Shown here: positions 33,905 to 45,499 of the stretch, in pieces | Layout of the letters: each line of letters opens with the position of its first letter | How positions within the stretch are numbered: the stretch's first letter is position 1 | Assembly: GCA_024220525.1 (NCBI GenBank) | Contig: JAMYWO010000050.1 | Span: 1 to 64,000 of the forward strand | Origin: Cochliopodium minus | Lineage: Eukaryota; Discosea; Himatismenida; Cochliopodiidae | Direction: 5' to 3' | Length of the DNA: 64,000 nt | Program-made: the position numbers and the translations under genes | Notes under the pieces: generated by a model | Seen by the model: the letters and a program-made list of their open reading frames with translations, nothing else | The model's database searches: none | What the model was told of the DNA's origin: nothing

Positions 33905-36190
33905 TTATTTTTTCTGTTTAACTTTTTTAGATCTTTTGGGCAATGGCCTTCCTTTTCTTAAGACCTCTAAAGTTTTTCCAACATCACCTTGAATCAGGTT
34001 GAGATAGGCTTCCAAAAGCAAAAGTTCGACAGTAGGAGCAGAACTGATGGACATAGCTTGAGAGAGATACTGTTGTGCTTTTTCATACTGACCTTTAGAA
34101 ATGTAAACAGAAATAAGATTGGTGTACAAAATTCTTTTGAAAGGAAGAGAAAATTGTTTGGAGAGGTTTTGTTTGTTAGAATTTGGTGTGACATCATCTT
34201 TTTCGAAAAAAGGGTTGAGAGAAACAATATTAAGGTGATGGAGTGCAGATTCGATTTCATTCAGTAAACAATATGCTTCTGCTGCATAAACGTTTGCCAC
34301 AAAGGATTGAGGATCTGTTTGTTGACTGGTAGATTCAAGAACTTGTTTGGAATAAAAAAGGGCAGAAAGAGCATCTTTTCTAAGCAACATGATATAAGCA
34401 ATATTCAAATTTACTGTGTGTTTTAATTCTGAATGAAGTTTTTTGGTGGAGAGATCACCAAAAGGGGAATCATGGTTAGAATGAAGAGAGTCGGTATTGT
34501 TATTAGGAGTGACGGCATTCTTGTTGTTATTGGTAGAATTTTTTTTGTTAGGATCTCTTATTTGCTCCGAGTTATCATTGGATTCAAACTCAGAAGAAGA
34601 GTCATGGTTAGAGGAAACTCTTTCTTGTTCTTCTTCGTTATTGATGCACAACATGACGTTTCTCAATGCAGTGAGGGCACAATCAAGTGAGATGTCATGA
34701 AGAGATTCATTTGAAGAAGGGGAAGAGTCAACAGAAGAAGGGTTGGAAGAATGGTTGATAAAAGGAGGAATGAAAGCACTGTCATAGTCAACGGTAGGAA
34801 GAAGAACCCTTTTTCTTTCGTGAGACAAAAAGCGGACACCCAAATAATCTTTAAATAATTTTTTAGAATCTTTAATTTGTTGGGCACAAAAAGCCAAACA
34901 ACATTCGGCTATTCGCATCCACAGATTTGTATTTTTATAGTTGATTGAACTTGCTTTTTTGAGGCACTCAAATGCCAACGTATACTTATTGGAGTAAAGA
35001 AGAGACAACCCCAAGTTATACAGTATTTCACTTTGTTTGTCTTTTGCAAAACTGTTGATGCTTATTTGTACTTCGCTTTCTTCATACAGAGATTGATTGT
35101 GTAAGAGTGCTTTGCTAAAATAAAATGATGCTGCTTTATACTTTTTCATGTTGTAGTGGATGCATCCTACATTGTTGTAAAACATCATTTCAACCCATGA
35201 TTTCAGCTTTTCAGATTCCAATCCTTCATTCTTCTTATCTTTTGATTTTACTATTTTTTGAAAAAACATTTTATTCGAAATATAATATCTAATCATTGTG
35301 TATTTTTTATGATTTCATTATATGTGATTTTGATTAATTTATAAAATTTATATTTTTTTTTTATTTGATATTTCTTACGTAAATTATTTGAGAATTTTGG
35401 GATCATAGATAGCAATGATAAAGAGGAGTAATTATCTCTCAAGATATATTGCATATTTGATTTGAGGAATAAAGTTAATATCTTGAATGTTGGATCATTA
35501 CTTGAATTTGCTCTTTCAAGTATTTGTTTAATTTCCTTTTTTGTGCTTTTGGAGATATTTTCATTGATTATTCCAAATCTTATTTTGTATATTTGCAATA
35601 GTTGATTATAATATTCTTCTGTCTTAACATTTAGGTTTTGGGATCCCAATACTATATGCATGGTTTAAAGGTTTTTTAAAAAAAATTTTAAGGATAATAT
35701 TACTAGGAATGATCGAAGGATGCTCTTGAATGATTTCATTTTTGTTGGATAGGTTGCTTATTGTCTTCTCTATAAATTTGATTGTATTCATTCCATCATT
35801 ATATTGCTGAAAGAGAAGATGTATTTCGAGTTTTAAATAAGAAATGTTGAGAATTAAAGTATTTTCTTGTATCAACTCTATATTATTGAATAATTTATTG
35901 AGTACTGATAAAGAGCTTTGATACTTTTTTAGTTGAAATAATAATATAGATTTATTATATAGCAAACAAAATGAAGTATAATCTTTATCCATATTTTGCT
36001 GATTAATTTTCTTTTCTATCTCTTCAAATGTTGAAAGAAGTTTTTCAGATTCAATTGATCCATTGGAGAGAAATGAGACTGTGGCAGAATTAATCATTAT
36101 AGAAAAATTTTCTTTATCATCTTTTTCTAATTGTTTTAATTTTTCGAGGGATTCTTTATAATTCCCTTTTTTGTAGAATTCATATTCCAT
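33905..36190 (-). CDS. CCR4-NOT complex subunit 10 (CNOT10-like TPR protein)
   Basis: TPR adaptor of the CCR4-NOT deadenylase, usually paired with CNOT11. Exons (minus): 36190-35704, 35651-35379 and 35250-33905. The introns are short (52 and 128 bp) and keep phase. TPR helices run throughout, for example FYKKGNYKESLEKL, MFYNNVGCIHYNMKKYKAASFYFSKAL, EILYNLGLSLLYSNKYTLAFECL and LWMRIAECCLAF. The N-x-G-C-I-H-x-x-M-x-K-Y block followed by YNLG..LL and LW.R.AECC is characteristic of CNOT10. A Ser/Asn-rich low-complexity insert lies mid-protein and the C-terminus is very basic. It is divergent from the gamma-tubulin complex gene 5' end at 36435. Confidence 0.82.
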
Positions 36191-36434
36191 TAAAAAAAGA
36201 CAGTTAGTTTTTTTTATTTATATCTTTTCTCATTTATTTTGCAATAATTAATTGAAAGATTCTATTGCAATTGGGATCCTTGTATTTTTTTTTAAAATGA
36301 TCCAATGATATTATCTTTAGGAATATATATTATTTTTCCCTCCATTTTCTAATTATAAAATAAAAAAAGAAAAGGAAAGAAATTTTTGCCATTCATCTTT
36401 TTTGGCATCATATTAGAAACAATTTGATAATAAA

Positions 36435-36819
36435 ATGGATACAGTATCTTCATTATTCAAGCTGATTGATTTAATTTGTGTCAATCACTCCCAAGAACAA
36501 AAACAAAAATTACTCAGCCTTTATATGAATATATTGGTAAGCAAAAACCAAATTTAATTAAGAAATCCTTTCAATTATTTATTTAGTCCAGCAGAATATA
36601 TCCTTCAATTAAAAGCAAGGAACCCAATTTCATTGCAGAAACAATTATAAAAAATATATCAGAAACCAATTCACATAAAGCCTATCAATTTTCTGTCAAT
36701 TTTAATGAATTGATGAAAATTGGAAACAATCAAAATGAAAACAATAAAAAAACGATATGGAATCTCTTATATTTTCTTTACAAACAAATGAAAGAGAAAG
36801 AATCAAATAAATATGCACC
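36435..36819 (+). CDS. Gamma-tubulin complex protein, first exons (rest at 1-2709)
   Basis: Exon 36435-36536 encodes MDTVSSLFKLIDLICVNH.. and an intron (GTAAG..TTTAG) leads to exon 36587-36819 (SSRIYPSIKSKEPNFIAETI ... WNLLYFLYKQMKEKESNKYA). The exon stops at a single N (36820). Its last 77 bases are identical to 1-77 and in the same frame, so the gene continues at base 78. Sequence right of the N is unrelated (aminopeptidase intron). The upstream spacer of 244 bp is shared with CNOT10 on the other strand. Confidence 0.88.
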
Positions 36820-36820
36820 N
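36820..36820. other. Single-N join that breaks two genes
   Basis: One N. The gamma-tubulin complex gene is cut on its left side and the M1 aminopeptidase on its right, so the two flanks are probably not neighbours in the genome. Confidence 0.85.
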
Positions 36821-36891
36821 ATTTTTTGTTTTAATTTCGATGCGATTCTTGGTTTTTACTGTTTGCTCGATAAAGTTTATAAAAAAAATTT

Positions 36892-36925
36892 CATATTATG
36901 TTGATTAATATTGATCCTTTATCAT
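36892..36925 (-). repeat. Dispersed intronic repeat, partial copy C
   Basis: On the minus strand this reads GGATCAATATTAATCAACAT, identical over 20 bases to the start of the copy at 62148. It lies in an intron of the truncated aminopeptidase. Confidence 0.45.
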
Positions 36926-36962
36926 TTTTACTAAAGTAATAAAAGAATTATTTTATTTTTAC

Positions 36963-38166
36963 CTTTATCCCGAGATAATCATTGAAATAGGTGACAACTT
37001 TGGCAGCAAAGTTGGCGGAATAGTTAGCGAACTTGAGTTTGTCAGGGGAGGTATAAACACGGATGGGAATGGAAGAGGAGGTGTCCTCGACATAGTCGTA
37101 CTTGCACACCACCACGGACAACAAATAGGTGGACATGACGGGTGTTTTCTCAAAGAGGACAGATGTTTGGTTGGTGTCTTGGTTGATCGTCTGGCTTCTT
37201 TGAGGCATGTTAGAAAGAACTGTGGTGAATTCACGGGAAGTGAGCACCTTTAGTGTGAATGTGGATTTGTAAGATGGTTCATCAAAACCTTTTTTTTTTT
37301 GAAAGATTAATTAGATGTTTAAGATGCTGAATTTTAAAGTTTATTGTATATCATCAATGATTTTAAAATTTTGGACAATTATTTTTTATACATAAAGAAA
37401 ATTTTTACATGGAAACAAATATCTTGCACCTGTTGGTTCGAATTGGGTTGCTGCCACATATTCTATTTTTCCATTTTGGTAGTAAGTGGAGGAATATAAC
37501 CCTTGGAGATCCTCTCTTATTTTTCCAGAAAAGGAGATTCTCAATTGGATATTGTATGGTGGTTTGATGGATGCTTTGGTTATTTCATCAAATCTCAGAA
37601 TTACAAATTTATTTCCCATATTCTCTACATATGTGATCGACTCTGCTAATGTGAATATCGGCGAGGTATTTTTTGGATCATTAGTCACTCTCATTCTCGC
37701 AAATCTCACCAATTTATTATCACTATGAAGGATGATCAGATTCGTTTTATTGTTCAAGATCATTTCTATTGTTTCTTCTCCATTAAAGACTTTTTTGATT
37801 GGATCAATACTCAAAGTGATATCATAATGAAGTGGTTTTGCATATAGAGGCAATGATGGTGAATCCCATATTACTCTTTTATTATTGGCTTTCGATTTGG
37901 ATATAACAATGATGATTATAACCAAAAGAATAATAAGAAATGTGGTGATCTAAATTTGTTTTAAAAATGAAATAAGACCTATATATATAGCTTAGAATGA
38001 ATTGGGTTATCCATTCTCTCTAAAATGGTTTTATAAAATAGTATTTTACTCCTATTCCAGATAATGTCCTTATCAATTTTTTCCTTGGATTATTTTCTCC
38101 ATTTTTTAATTCATCAAGGCTTTCCCATTTCTTATTATCTTCATAATCACTGTGTTCAAGTTGCAT
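36963..38166 (-). CDS. M1 (PepN/APN) aminopeptidase, N-terminal part only
   Basis: Zinc exopeptidase removing N-terminal residues. Exons (minus): 38166-38050, 37949-37409 and 37288-36963. A short cytosolic tail (MQLEHSDYEDNKKW..) is followed by a signal anchor (ITTFLIILLVIIIIVI), giving a type II membrane protein. The M1 N-terminal beta domain follows: PLHYDITLSIDP, FNGEETIEM and LQGLYSSTYY. Then AATQFEPTGARYLFPC|FDEPSYKSTFTL, the family's A-T-x-F-E-P-T-x-A-R..P-C-x-D-E-P block, is completed across an intron. It ends with YLLSVVVCKYDYVE and YFNDYLGIK. The GAMEN and HExxH zinc motifs are missing because the sequence stops at the single-N join. Confidence 0.85.
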
Positions 38167-38258
38167 ACCAGCAAAAACAAACAAGATATCTTTGATTTTT
38201 TTTTTGATATTTTTTTGAAATTAAAAAAAACTCAAAATAGGGACTGATTGCTTCTAAT

Positions 38259-40668
38259 ATGAAATCATTTTTTTTGCCCAATGCAGAGAGTTTGATAAAA
38301 TATCTTCAAGAAAAGTTTGATCCAGAAATAGACAAGAGAATATTAAATATTTATCAATTTGGGAGCAGAGTTTATGGAACAAGCAATGAAAATAGTGATT
38401 ATGACTTTATAATCGTTACTTCATGCAAAGATATACCTGGTTTCAATCTATCGTAAAATTCTATTTCAACAAAACAATAATAAACATTATCTTTGAAAAA
38501 GAACAAAGAGCAAAGATTTCCCACATTATGAAGATGAATTCATAGATTGTATAATTGGTGAATATAATCATATCCAAATGGCAATTAGAGAACATAGACA
38601 TGAATTTTTGGAAATTTTGTTTTTGGAAAAGAAATTTGTGTGGTTGGAAAAAGAACCTTTGAAATTGGAAATGGATAGAGATATCTTGATGAAAACTGTA
38701 TTTTCAGAAACCGCTCAAAGATTGAATATAGCAAAAAATAAATTTCTCAAAGGAAATAATAAAACAAGTTCCAAAGAATCAGTGCATTCATTAAGGTGAA
38801 ATAAGATATAATTTGAGAAATAATCAAGAAAAATTCTCATAAAAACTTTTTTTTTTTTGAAAAGATATCTTCTATTTGCAAAGCAAATCTTGACAACTGG
38901 AAAGATATATGATTATACTCAAGCAAATCATTACTTTGAGAAGGTTGTTATTGATGATCAATTCGTTTTGAAAGAGGAAAATTGGATATGGTTGGAAACA
39001 GAGCAAAGAAAAATTGAAAATGAGATGAAGGAAATCTATAATGGTTTCAGAGATTTAAAAACCAAGTGGGAATTGGAGATTAGTTTTTTGAATATCATTT
39101 TTCCTGAATATATGATTGATAGAAAGAAAATATGCTCCAATTTTAGAGAACACATTCAATATAAGATCAACGAAAACAATTCTAATTTCAAAGAGAAAAG
39201 CCCTCTCCATGTTGTCAATTTTTTGCGAGAAAATGGAATAGAAAAATTATTTGATGAAATTCAAATATTTGCTGTCATTCATAAGAATCATGAAAATCTG
39301 ATCTATATCACATCTCCAGTAAACAAATTTCTTTTCAAATTTCTTACCTATATTTTTATATTTTCCTAATTTTGCAGATATTCTACCGAAATAAAAAGTT
39401 TAAAGAGATTTGGGATGAATGTAGGAATGGGGTTTTGTTGGATATGAATAATGATTGGAATCCTATCTCTTATGGATTGAGGGCTTTCGATGATTATTGG
39501 TACATCAAAGACAATAATAATATCTCCTCTTTCGATTGGAATTCATTTGAAACATACGAAAAAGTAAATGGAACACCATTTACTGTATATCATTATAAGG
39601 ATGAATGGAATATTGCAATGAAATGTAAAAGAATATTTATCCTTTTAAAAAAATAATTTCAAAAAAAATTTATTCATTAGATGAACCTTCTAATCCCACA
39701 CAAATATGCATTAATGGACATACAGATTCTTGCAAATTTATTGATGCATTCAAAAGAGTGTGGAAAAATTTGAACTATAAATTTCCTTCAGACACAAACC
39801 TGTAAAAAAAAAAAACTTTACATCAAAACTTTTTGTAATGTCTGTTTTTTTTTCTTTTAGAATTTTAACTTTCATTTTGGTTTCAAATGAAAGAAGATAT
39901 ATTACTGGTTATAACAGCGAAAATATATATTTAGTAAATGTGAGGGAACGACAATCATGGAACGAAGTCCACTTTTCAAAATTTGTAAAAACATTTTCTT
40001 TAAAAACCTATTTAAACCAATTCTCTAAAAAATTTTTAATAATTAAGCAAAATGAATACACCATCCCAAAAAAATTTGATTTGAAAATCGAAGAAATTGT
40101 AAAAATTTGTGAAAATTTGAATCCCTTTTATCAAGAAGGCTTTGTATTAGTAGACAACAAATTAAACAGAGTGAAAATAAAGTCCAAACAGTTTGTTTCC
40201 ATCTCCTGCAAGAGGTACAAGCCTCTCAACTTGTGTGCTCATCTCCACTTACAAGAACAAGACTGGTGGAATCTCTTCAGATCATTGCACAGCTTGGATG
40301 TTTTGTTCTATTTCCCCGAAATGCTCGAAAATCCTCTTCTCAAAAAGGTCCACACAGGTTGGAATAACTTAATCAACCAATCTGAAATCGCTTTCAATGA
40401 ACTTTCTAAACTTGTTGGCAATGAAAACGAGCTTGGTAAAGCTTCTAGCAAGTACTGGTTCAATTCCATCATGCTTAGCACTTTGAAGGGAAAGTTCTGC
40501 AGTTGGCGACATAACCTCACTTTTTTATTGATCAATCATTGGATCTCTTTTCTCAAAAAAATCCCTAAATCTTTTTTCGATGGCAATTTTGTTGAGGGTA
40601 ACAATTATGTTAAGTCCAATAGAAGCACATCCAAGATAAAAAAAGATGACAAAAATCCTCAAAATTGA
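38259..40668 (+). CDS. Nucleotidyltransferase-RNA ligase fusion protein
   Basis: Joined exons give an N-terminal pol-beta-type nucleotidyltransferase: QFGSRVYGTSNENSDYDFII carries the G-S-x-x-x-G-T ... D-x-D motif. A helical region follows (IREHRHEFLEILFLEKKF). The C-terminal half resembles T4 Rnl1-type RNA ligases: LLDMNNDWNPISYGLRAFDDYW, the nucleotidyl-lysine motif I as YEKVNGTPFTVY, then PFYQEGFVLVDN (motif IV) and NRVKIKSKQFVS (motif V). Motif I reads K-V-N-G where K-x-D-G is usual. Introns start at 38453, 38797, 39316, 39626 and 39801; all were checked for phase. The likely role is repair or tagging of cleaved RNA such as tRNA, by inference from the family. Confidence 0.8.
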
Positions 40669-41125
40669 TTGATGTAATATTTGTTGATTATAGCGAATAA
40701 TAAAAAATATATCAAATTTATTCTCATTTTATGTATCATATAATTTTCCATTCAGAAAAACAGTTAAAAAGAAATAATATGAATGAAATTTTTTATTTTA
40801 TTTAAAGTGAAACCAAGTTTATTTTTCAAATTATTCTGTTACAAAGTAGGTTGTATTGATTTGAGGACTTTTTCTATCTAAGTTTATATTTTAAAAAGAT
40901 AAATAAACTTGGTTTTATTTATTATTATAAAAATAAGAAAAATTTAAATATTAACAATTTGAGTGCAACAGATTAAAAAAAAAAAAATTATTTGAGAAAA
41001 AATAAATAAAAAAAAAATAAAAAAAAAGCTATTTATTCAAATAAAGGTACTTTAAAAAAAAAATGAAATTATAATTAAAATATATTGTTCCTTTCTAAAC
41101 AAATAATATATAAATATATAAAAGA
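40669..41125. other. Intergenic region with a perfect 15-bp inverted repeat
   Basis: AAACCAAGTTTATTT at 40810-40824 is the exact reverse complement of AAATAAACTTGGTTT at 40901-40915. The rest is A/T-rich. The eIF5A promoter should lie at the right end, where TATATAAATATATAAAAG precedes the start codon. Confidence 0.5.
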
Positions 41126-41575
41126 ATGACAGACACTGGAAACGTTGGATCATACACCTACCCTACCTCTGCAGGTAACATCAAAAAAAATGGATATGTC
41201 GTAATTAAGGATAGACCATGTAAGGTCGTTGATGTCACCGTCTCTAAGACTGGTAAACACGGACATGCTAAAGCTCACATTGTTGCTCTTGATATCTTTA
41301 CCTCCAAAAAATTGGAAGAAATCTCCACCACTTCTCACAACATGCAAGTCCCAAATGTTGACAGATATGAATATCAACTTACTGATATCACCAAAGAAGG
41401 ATATGTTGCAATTATGGATGAAGAAGGAAATGTAAGAGAAGATCTTAAACTCCCAGAAGGAGAACTTGGAGATGATATCAGAAATAAATTTGATGATGGT
41501 GCTGATCTCGATGTTATTGTTCTTTCTGCTATGGGACATGATCAAATTATGGACTACAAAGTCACCAACAAGTAA
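41126..41575 (+). CDS. Translation factor eIF5A
   Basis: 149-residue intronless protein that helps ribosomes through proline stretches and termination. The hypusine loop is intact: VSKTGKHGHAKAH, with Lys44 as the modified residue. The RPCKVVDV strand and the C-terminal OB fold (SHNMQVPNVDRYEYQLTDI, DGADLDVIVLSAMGHD) are complete. Its lack of introns and its more regular codon use, unlike its neighbours, fit high expression. The start is preceded by an A-rich leader. Confidence 0.97.
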   Translation: MTDTGNVGSYTYPTSAGNIKKNGYVVIKDRPCKVVDVTVSKTGKHGHAKAHIVALDIFTSKKLEEISTTSHNMQVPNVDRYEYQLTDITKEGYVAIMDEEGNVREDLKLPEGELGDDIRNKFDDGADLDVIVLSAMGHDQIMDYKVTNK

Positions 41576-41925
41576 TATAGTTTGAAAGATTTTACCATGC
41601 TTTTGAATAAAAAAATTAAAATAAGTTTTATTTATACCTTTCTCTCCTTGAAAAATTAATTTTTTTTGATTCAGATATTTTTTTAATAAAGAAGAATAAA
41701 AAGTAAGAAATTTGTTTTTTTACATTTCAGCAAAAAAATAATAAAAAGGCTGACAGGTTTCAAAATGATTTTGATCAGTAAATATTATACTAAAATTAGT
41801 AAATATTATACTAAAATTTTGAAGGATTTTTTCAATACATTATTAATTAAATTATTTAATGAATACACATTCTTTCTGTTTATTAAGAAAGTTTTTATCT
41901 CTCTTTAAAAAAAAAGTAAAACACT
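41576..41925. other. Spacer between eIF5A and RasGEF 3' ends, with a 21-bp direct repeat
   Basis: 350 bp of AT-rich convergent spacer. AGTAAATATTATACTAAAAT plus one T occurs twice in tandem at 41777-41818. No gene is visible. Confidence 0.5.
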
Positions 41926-43835
41926 TTAATCATCTTCGATTTCTACCAACTCCTCCTCAGCCATTTCAACCTCATCAATAATCTCTTCGATTTGATTTTT
42001 GAGGATTTGATCCTCAAGCTCATCAATGGGAGATCTTTCCAAAATTCCATTGATTTGATCCTCAAGCTCCTTTTCTATCCTATCTTTTAATTCTTGCTCA
42101 TTATCAAAATTTTCGTCAATTTGTTCCAAATCTTCGTCATCTCCTATTTCGTTGAGTTCTTTGTTGATTTGCTCTAGTTTTTCGTTGATAGAGGAGATTC
42201 TATCATCTTCATCGATGTTTTCGAAATATTCTTGGGTTTCTTCTTCATCCAATCTCTGTTGTTCGAGCAGCAATTCATTATCATCCTTTAAAAAAAAAAT
42301 GTTTGATAAAAAGATTAAAATTTTGAAGTTAAAATGATTTTTTTTTTACACTAAAATCATCTTGATCATTAGAAGTATGCTCTCTTAAGTTGGTGGTAGG
42401 GGGAGTAGAAGTTCCTCGACCCAAAAGATGAGAATTGGCGCTCTTTTCTTTGATGAGGGAAAGAGCAAAAAGATCATCATTGTCAAAACCAGAGGGGAGT
42501 TCTTGTAAGAGAGTGTAAACTGGTTCGGTGGGCAAAAGATTGTAGTTTTCTGATTGAAAAGTGGAGATTTGATTGATTGTTTCAAACAAATCCAGTTGTT
42601 TTTTAAAATTAATCACTTTTTCATCCTCTGGTATTTCTTTGTCCTTGTCCTCTTCTTTTCTTTTAGATTCCATGTAATTTGGAACCTCTGCAAAAAAACA
42701 ATTAAACGTTTAAGAACTTTATCAAAAATTTTAAAAAAGAAATAAATTTTAAAAAGAAATAATTCAATTAAAAAAATAATTCAATCAAAAAAAATAATAA
42801 AAAATAAAAATGTCTCAAAAAAAAACCAAATTTGGAGTAAACAAAAATTATTTTACCATCTTCGATGAAAGAGATCTGATTGAGAAAAAAATGAAGGTAA
42901 GGGAGGGCAGGCAAAGTGAGGTTGGGCAAAATGGGGGAGTAGTTGGAAAAGTTGGAAGAAGGGTTCATCAAAACCTGGAGTTTCTGAAACTGAGTGTGAA
43001 TTTTGGAAAAAATGACAAAGTTGGAAGAGGGGTGATTTGTGTTGTTTGTGAGATTGTTGTTTAAAATGTCCGAGTTGTCTTGATTGTCTGTGTCTTGTGT
43101 GTTGTTTTGAGAGTCTTTTCTTGAGAAGGGCGAGATGGTGTGGGAGTGTGATTCTCGGCTGTTTTGTGTGTTGGAGCCTCTTGGCAGCACTTCTTTGTAT
43201 CTTGAGATGATTGACCTGAAAAAAGAAAAAAAAAATGGAAATTAAGTTTTTTTTTAATTAAAAAAATAATTTTAAAGAAAAAAATGTTGAAAATTATTTT
43301 AAAATGAAAAAATGTTGGAAAATATTTAAAATAAAAAATGAATGTTTTTTTTTGTATTGAATAAGAGACTTTTATTTTGTTTTTTTGAATTGGATCATAA
43401 AAAAATTTATATTTGTAAATTATTGCAACTATTAAAAAAAAACTATTTGAGAATAAAATAAAAAAAACAATAAAAAAGCTAATTAACAATAAAATAATTT
43501 TTATGTAACAAAATTTTTTTTTTATTTTTAATTTTTTGTTTGATTTTTTTTTTGTTAAAATTTTTTTTTTTTTTTACCAAATGTTTTTTAAACGAGCAAC
43601 AGAAGGAAGCTGAAAGGCGTGAATGATGCTCATGAGAGTGTGGAAATTGTTGAGCTGTCTCAAGTAGATGGCGATGTGCATAAACTTGAAAATGATGTCG
43701 ACACACTGCTGCTCGCTTTCGGAGCAAAGAATGATGGAGGCCACCCAGTTTATTAATTTCCCCATTCTTTGGTTAAGTTTTGATATGTTTGGTGAAAAAT
43801 GTTTTCTTTTTCTGAATGGCGAAAAAAACTCGGAT
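41926..43835 (-). CDS. RasGEF catalytic domain, 3' part of the GTPase-RasGEF fusion
   Basis: Four minus-strand exons: 43835-43578, 43215-42857, 42687-42350 and 42285-41926. The sequence enters the CDC25 domain as SEFFSPFRKRKHFSPNISKL, then RMGKLINWVASIIL, LRQLNNFHTLMSIIHAF, LPSVARLKNIW|SIISRYKEVL, LQVLMNPSSNFSNYSPIL, LPALPYLHFFLNQISFIEDG, and VINFKKQLDLFETINQISTF. This is exactly the part missing after EIARQMTLIDFQIFSEIQ at 19741. That exon leaves two bases (AA) and this one starts with one base (A), so the junction is in frame. A His/Asn-rich insert splits the domain. The tail is extremely Glu/Asp-rich and probably helical. No start codon belongs here. Confidence 0.9.
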
Positions 43836-43869
43836 CTGTTGTATCAAAAAAAAATTAAAATAGATTCTT

Positions 43870-44074
43870 ATTAGTACTAATTAATACCTCTGTTAAAATA
43901 AAATAAAAATAAAAAATAAAAAATAAAAAGTTAAATAGAATTTAAATAGAATTTAAAATTAAAAAACAAGAAGAATAAGATNATTTTTATTTTTATTTTT
44001 ATTTTTATTTTTATTTTTATTTTTATTTTTATTTTTTATTTTTTATTTTTTATTTTTTTGTTTTCTGAGAATAG
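43870..44074. repeat. AT simple-repeat tract with a single-N join
   Basis: (AAAATAA)n changes to (TTTTTA)n at the single N (43982). RasGEF lacks its 5' half to the left-hand strand logic here, and the transporter lacks its 5' half on the right. The join is therefore doubtful. Confidence 0.75.
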
Positions 44075-45387
44075 GAGTTTCTTTGTTGGCCTTCTTCTCC
44101 TTTTTCGGACTATGCACAGTGATTTTTTCAGTGGGGATCGTCACCAACTACAGTTTGGACCACATGACCTTCGAGTGGAAGAACGTCAACGCCACCCCCT
44201 GGAAGACCTTCCCCATCTTCTTCGGAATTGCTGTATATATCTTTGAGGGTATCGCTCTCATCATTCCCCTCGAAAGGTTTATTTTTTATTTTTTTTTATT
44301 TTTTATTTTTTTATTTTTTATTTTTTTATTTTTTATTTAATATTTAATATTTATTATTTTGATTTTTTTATTTTTATTTTATTCATTTTTTTTATTTTAT
44401 TTTATTTTTTTTTATTTTATTTAATATTTAATATTTATTATTTTATTATTTTATTATTTTTTTTGATTTTATTTTTTTATTATTATTTTATTATTTTGTT
44501 TTTTGTTATTATTTTTTGATTATTTTTTCAATTTTATTTTATTTTTAATTTTTTTTTCAGTAAAATGATTAATCCTCATCATTTTGTCCCAATTTTGTGG
44601 ATCACTAATTTCATTGTGTCTGCCATCTGTTCTATCTTTGGTGTGATCGGATATTTAGCGTAATTTTTATTGATTTATTTAATTTTAATTTTTAATTTTA
44701 TTTTTTATATCACTTATTGTTATTATTATTCAAAAAAATATTCATAAAATATAATTGTACATTTTTTATAATTTTCATTAAATTTATTGATTTATTTTTG
44801 TATTATTATTGAATTTTGTTTATATTTTTAGTTTTATTTTCATATTAATTTATTTTATTTTATTTTTATTTATTTTATATTTTTAATATTATTTTGATTT
44901 TTTTGGTTACAGATTCGTCCAAAACACCCAATCACCAATCGTCCTCAACCTAAGTGCGGGAGTCCTCAACGACATCACCATCTCCCTGCTGATGTTCGCC
45001 CTCCTCGTGACCTTCCCAATCCAAATGATGCCCGTCATGGAAATCTTTGAGGACATTTTTTTCGACTACAAAAATCTAAACTCCGTTCAACAAGATAAAG
45101 TTCCCAAATTCAAAATCTTTTTGAACCGTTTCGTCATTGTTTTTATCACTATTTTATGTGCTGTTTCCATTCCTCATTTCGGTTTGTTCATTTCTTTGAT
45201 CGGTTCTGTCGGTTGTGGCGCCCTTGCTTTCATTTTGCCTTGCCTCTTCTATTTGAAGCTGTTTTATGGGCAGTTGTCCAAGGCTTCTGTCTTCTTTTTG
45301 ATCCTCATCATTGTTTTTGGGATTGTTGCTGCTGTTGTTAGTGCTGTTGTTACTATCATGCAGATTATCGATGTCATGAAACATTAA
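44075..45387 (+). CDS. AAAP-family amino acid transporter, C-terminal half
   Basis: Membrane amino acid/H+ symporter of the SLC36/AVT type. Three exons: 44075-44276, 44561-44659 and 44913-45387. TM segments are visible: LLAFFSFFGLCTVIFSVG, FPIFFGIAVYIFEGIALIIPLE (the family block F-x-G-x-A-x-x-x-F-E-G), ILWITNFIVSAICSIFGVIGYLAF, ISLLMFALLVTFPIQMMPV, FVIVFITILCAVSIPHFGLFISLIGSVGCGALAFILPCLFYL, and a last TM pair. That is about the last six TMs of eleven. The N-terminal half is absent: an acceptor at 44074 opens the sequence just right of the single N at 43982. Confidence 0.88.
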
Positions 45388-45499
45388 AAAGCTTTTTTTT
45401 TCATTTAAAATTTATTAATTTTTCTCAATAATATTTAAAAAAATATTTTTTTGAGAATTAAATTGTTTTAATCGATAATTTGTTTTAAAATTATGGCAG

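Noticed and set aside
36821-36947. Continuation of the aminopeptidase coding sequence left of 36963
   Set aside because: No frame gives the expected GAMEN or HExxH region; the stretch behaves as intron up to the single-N join.
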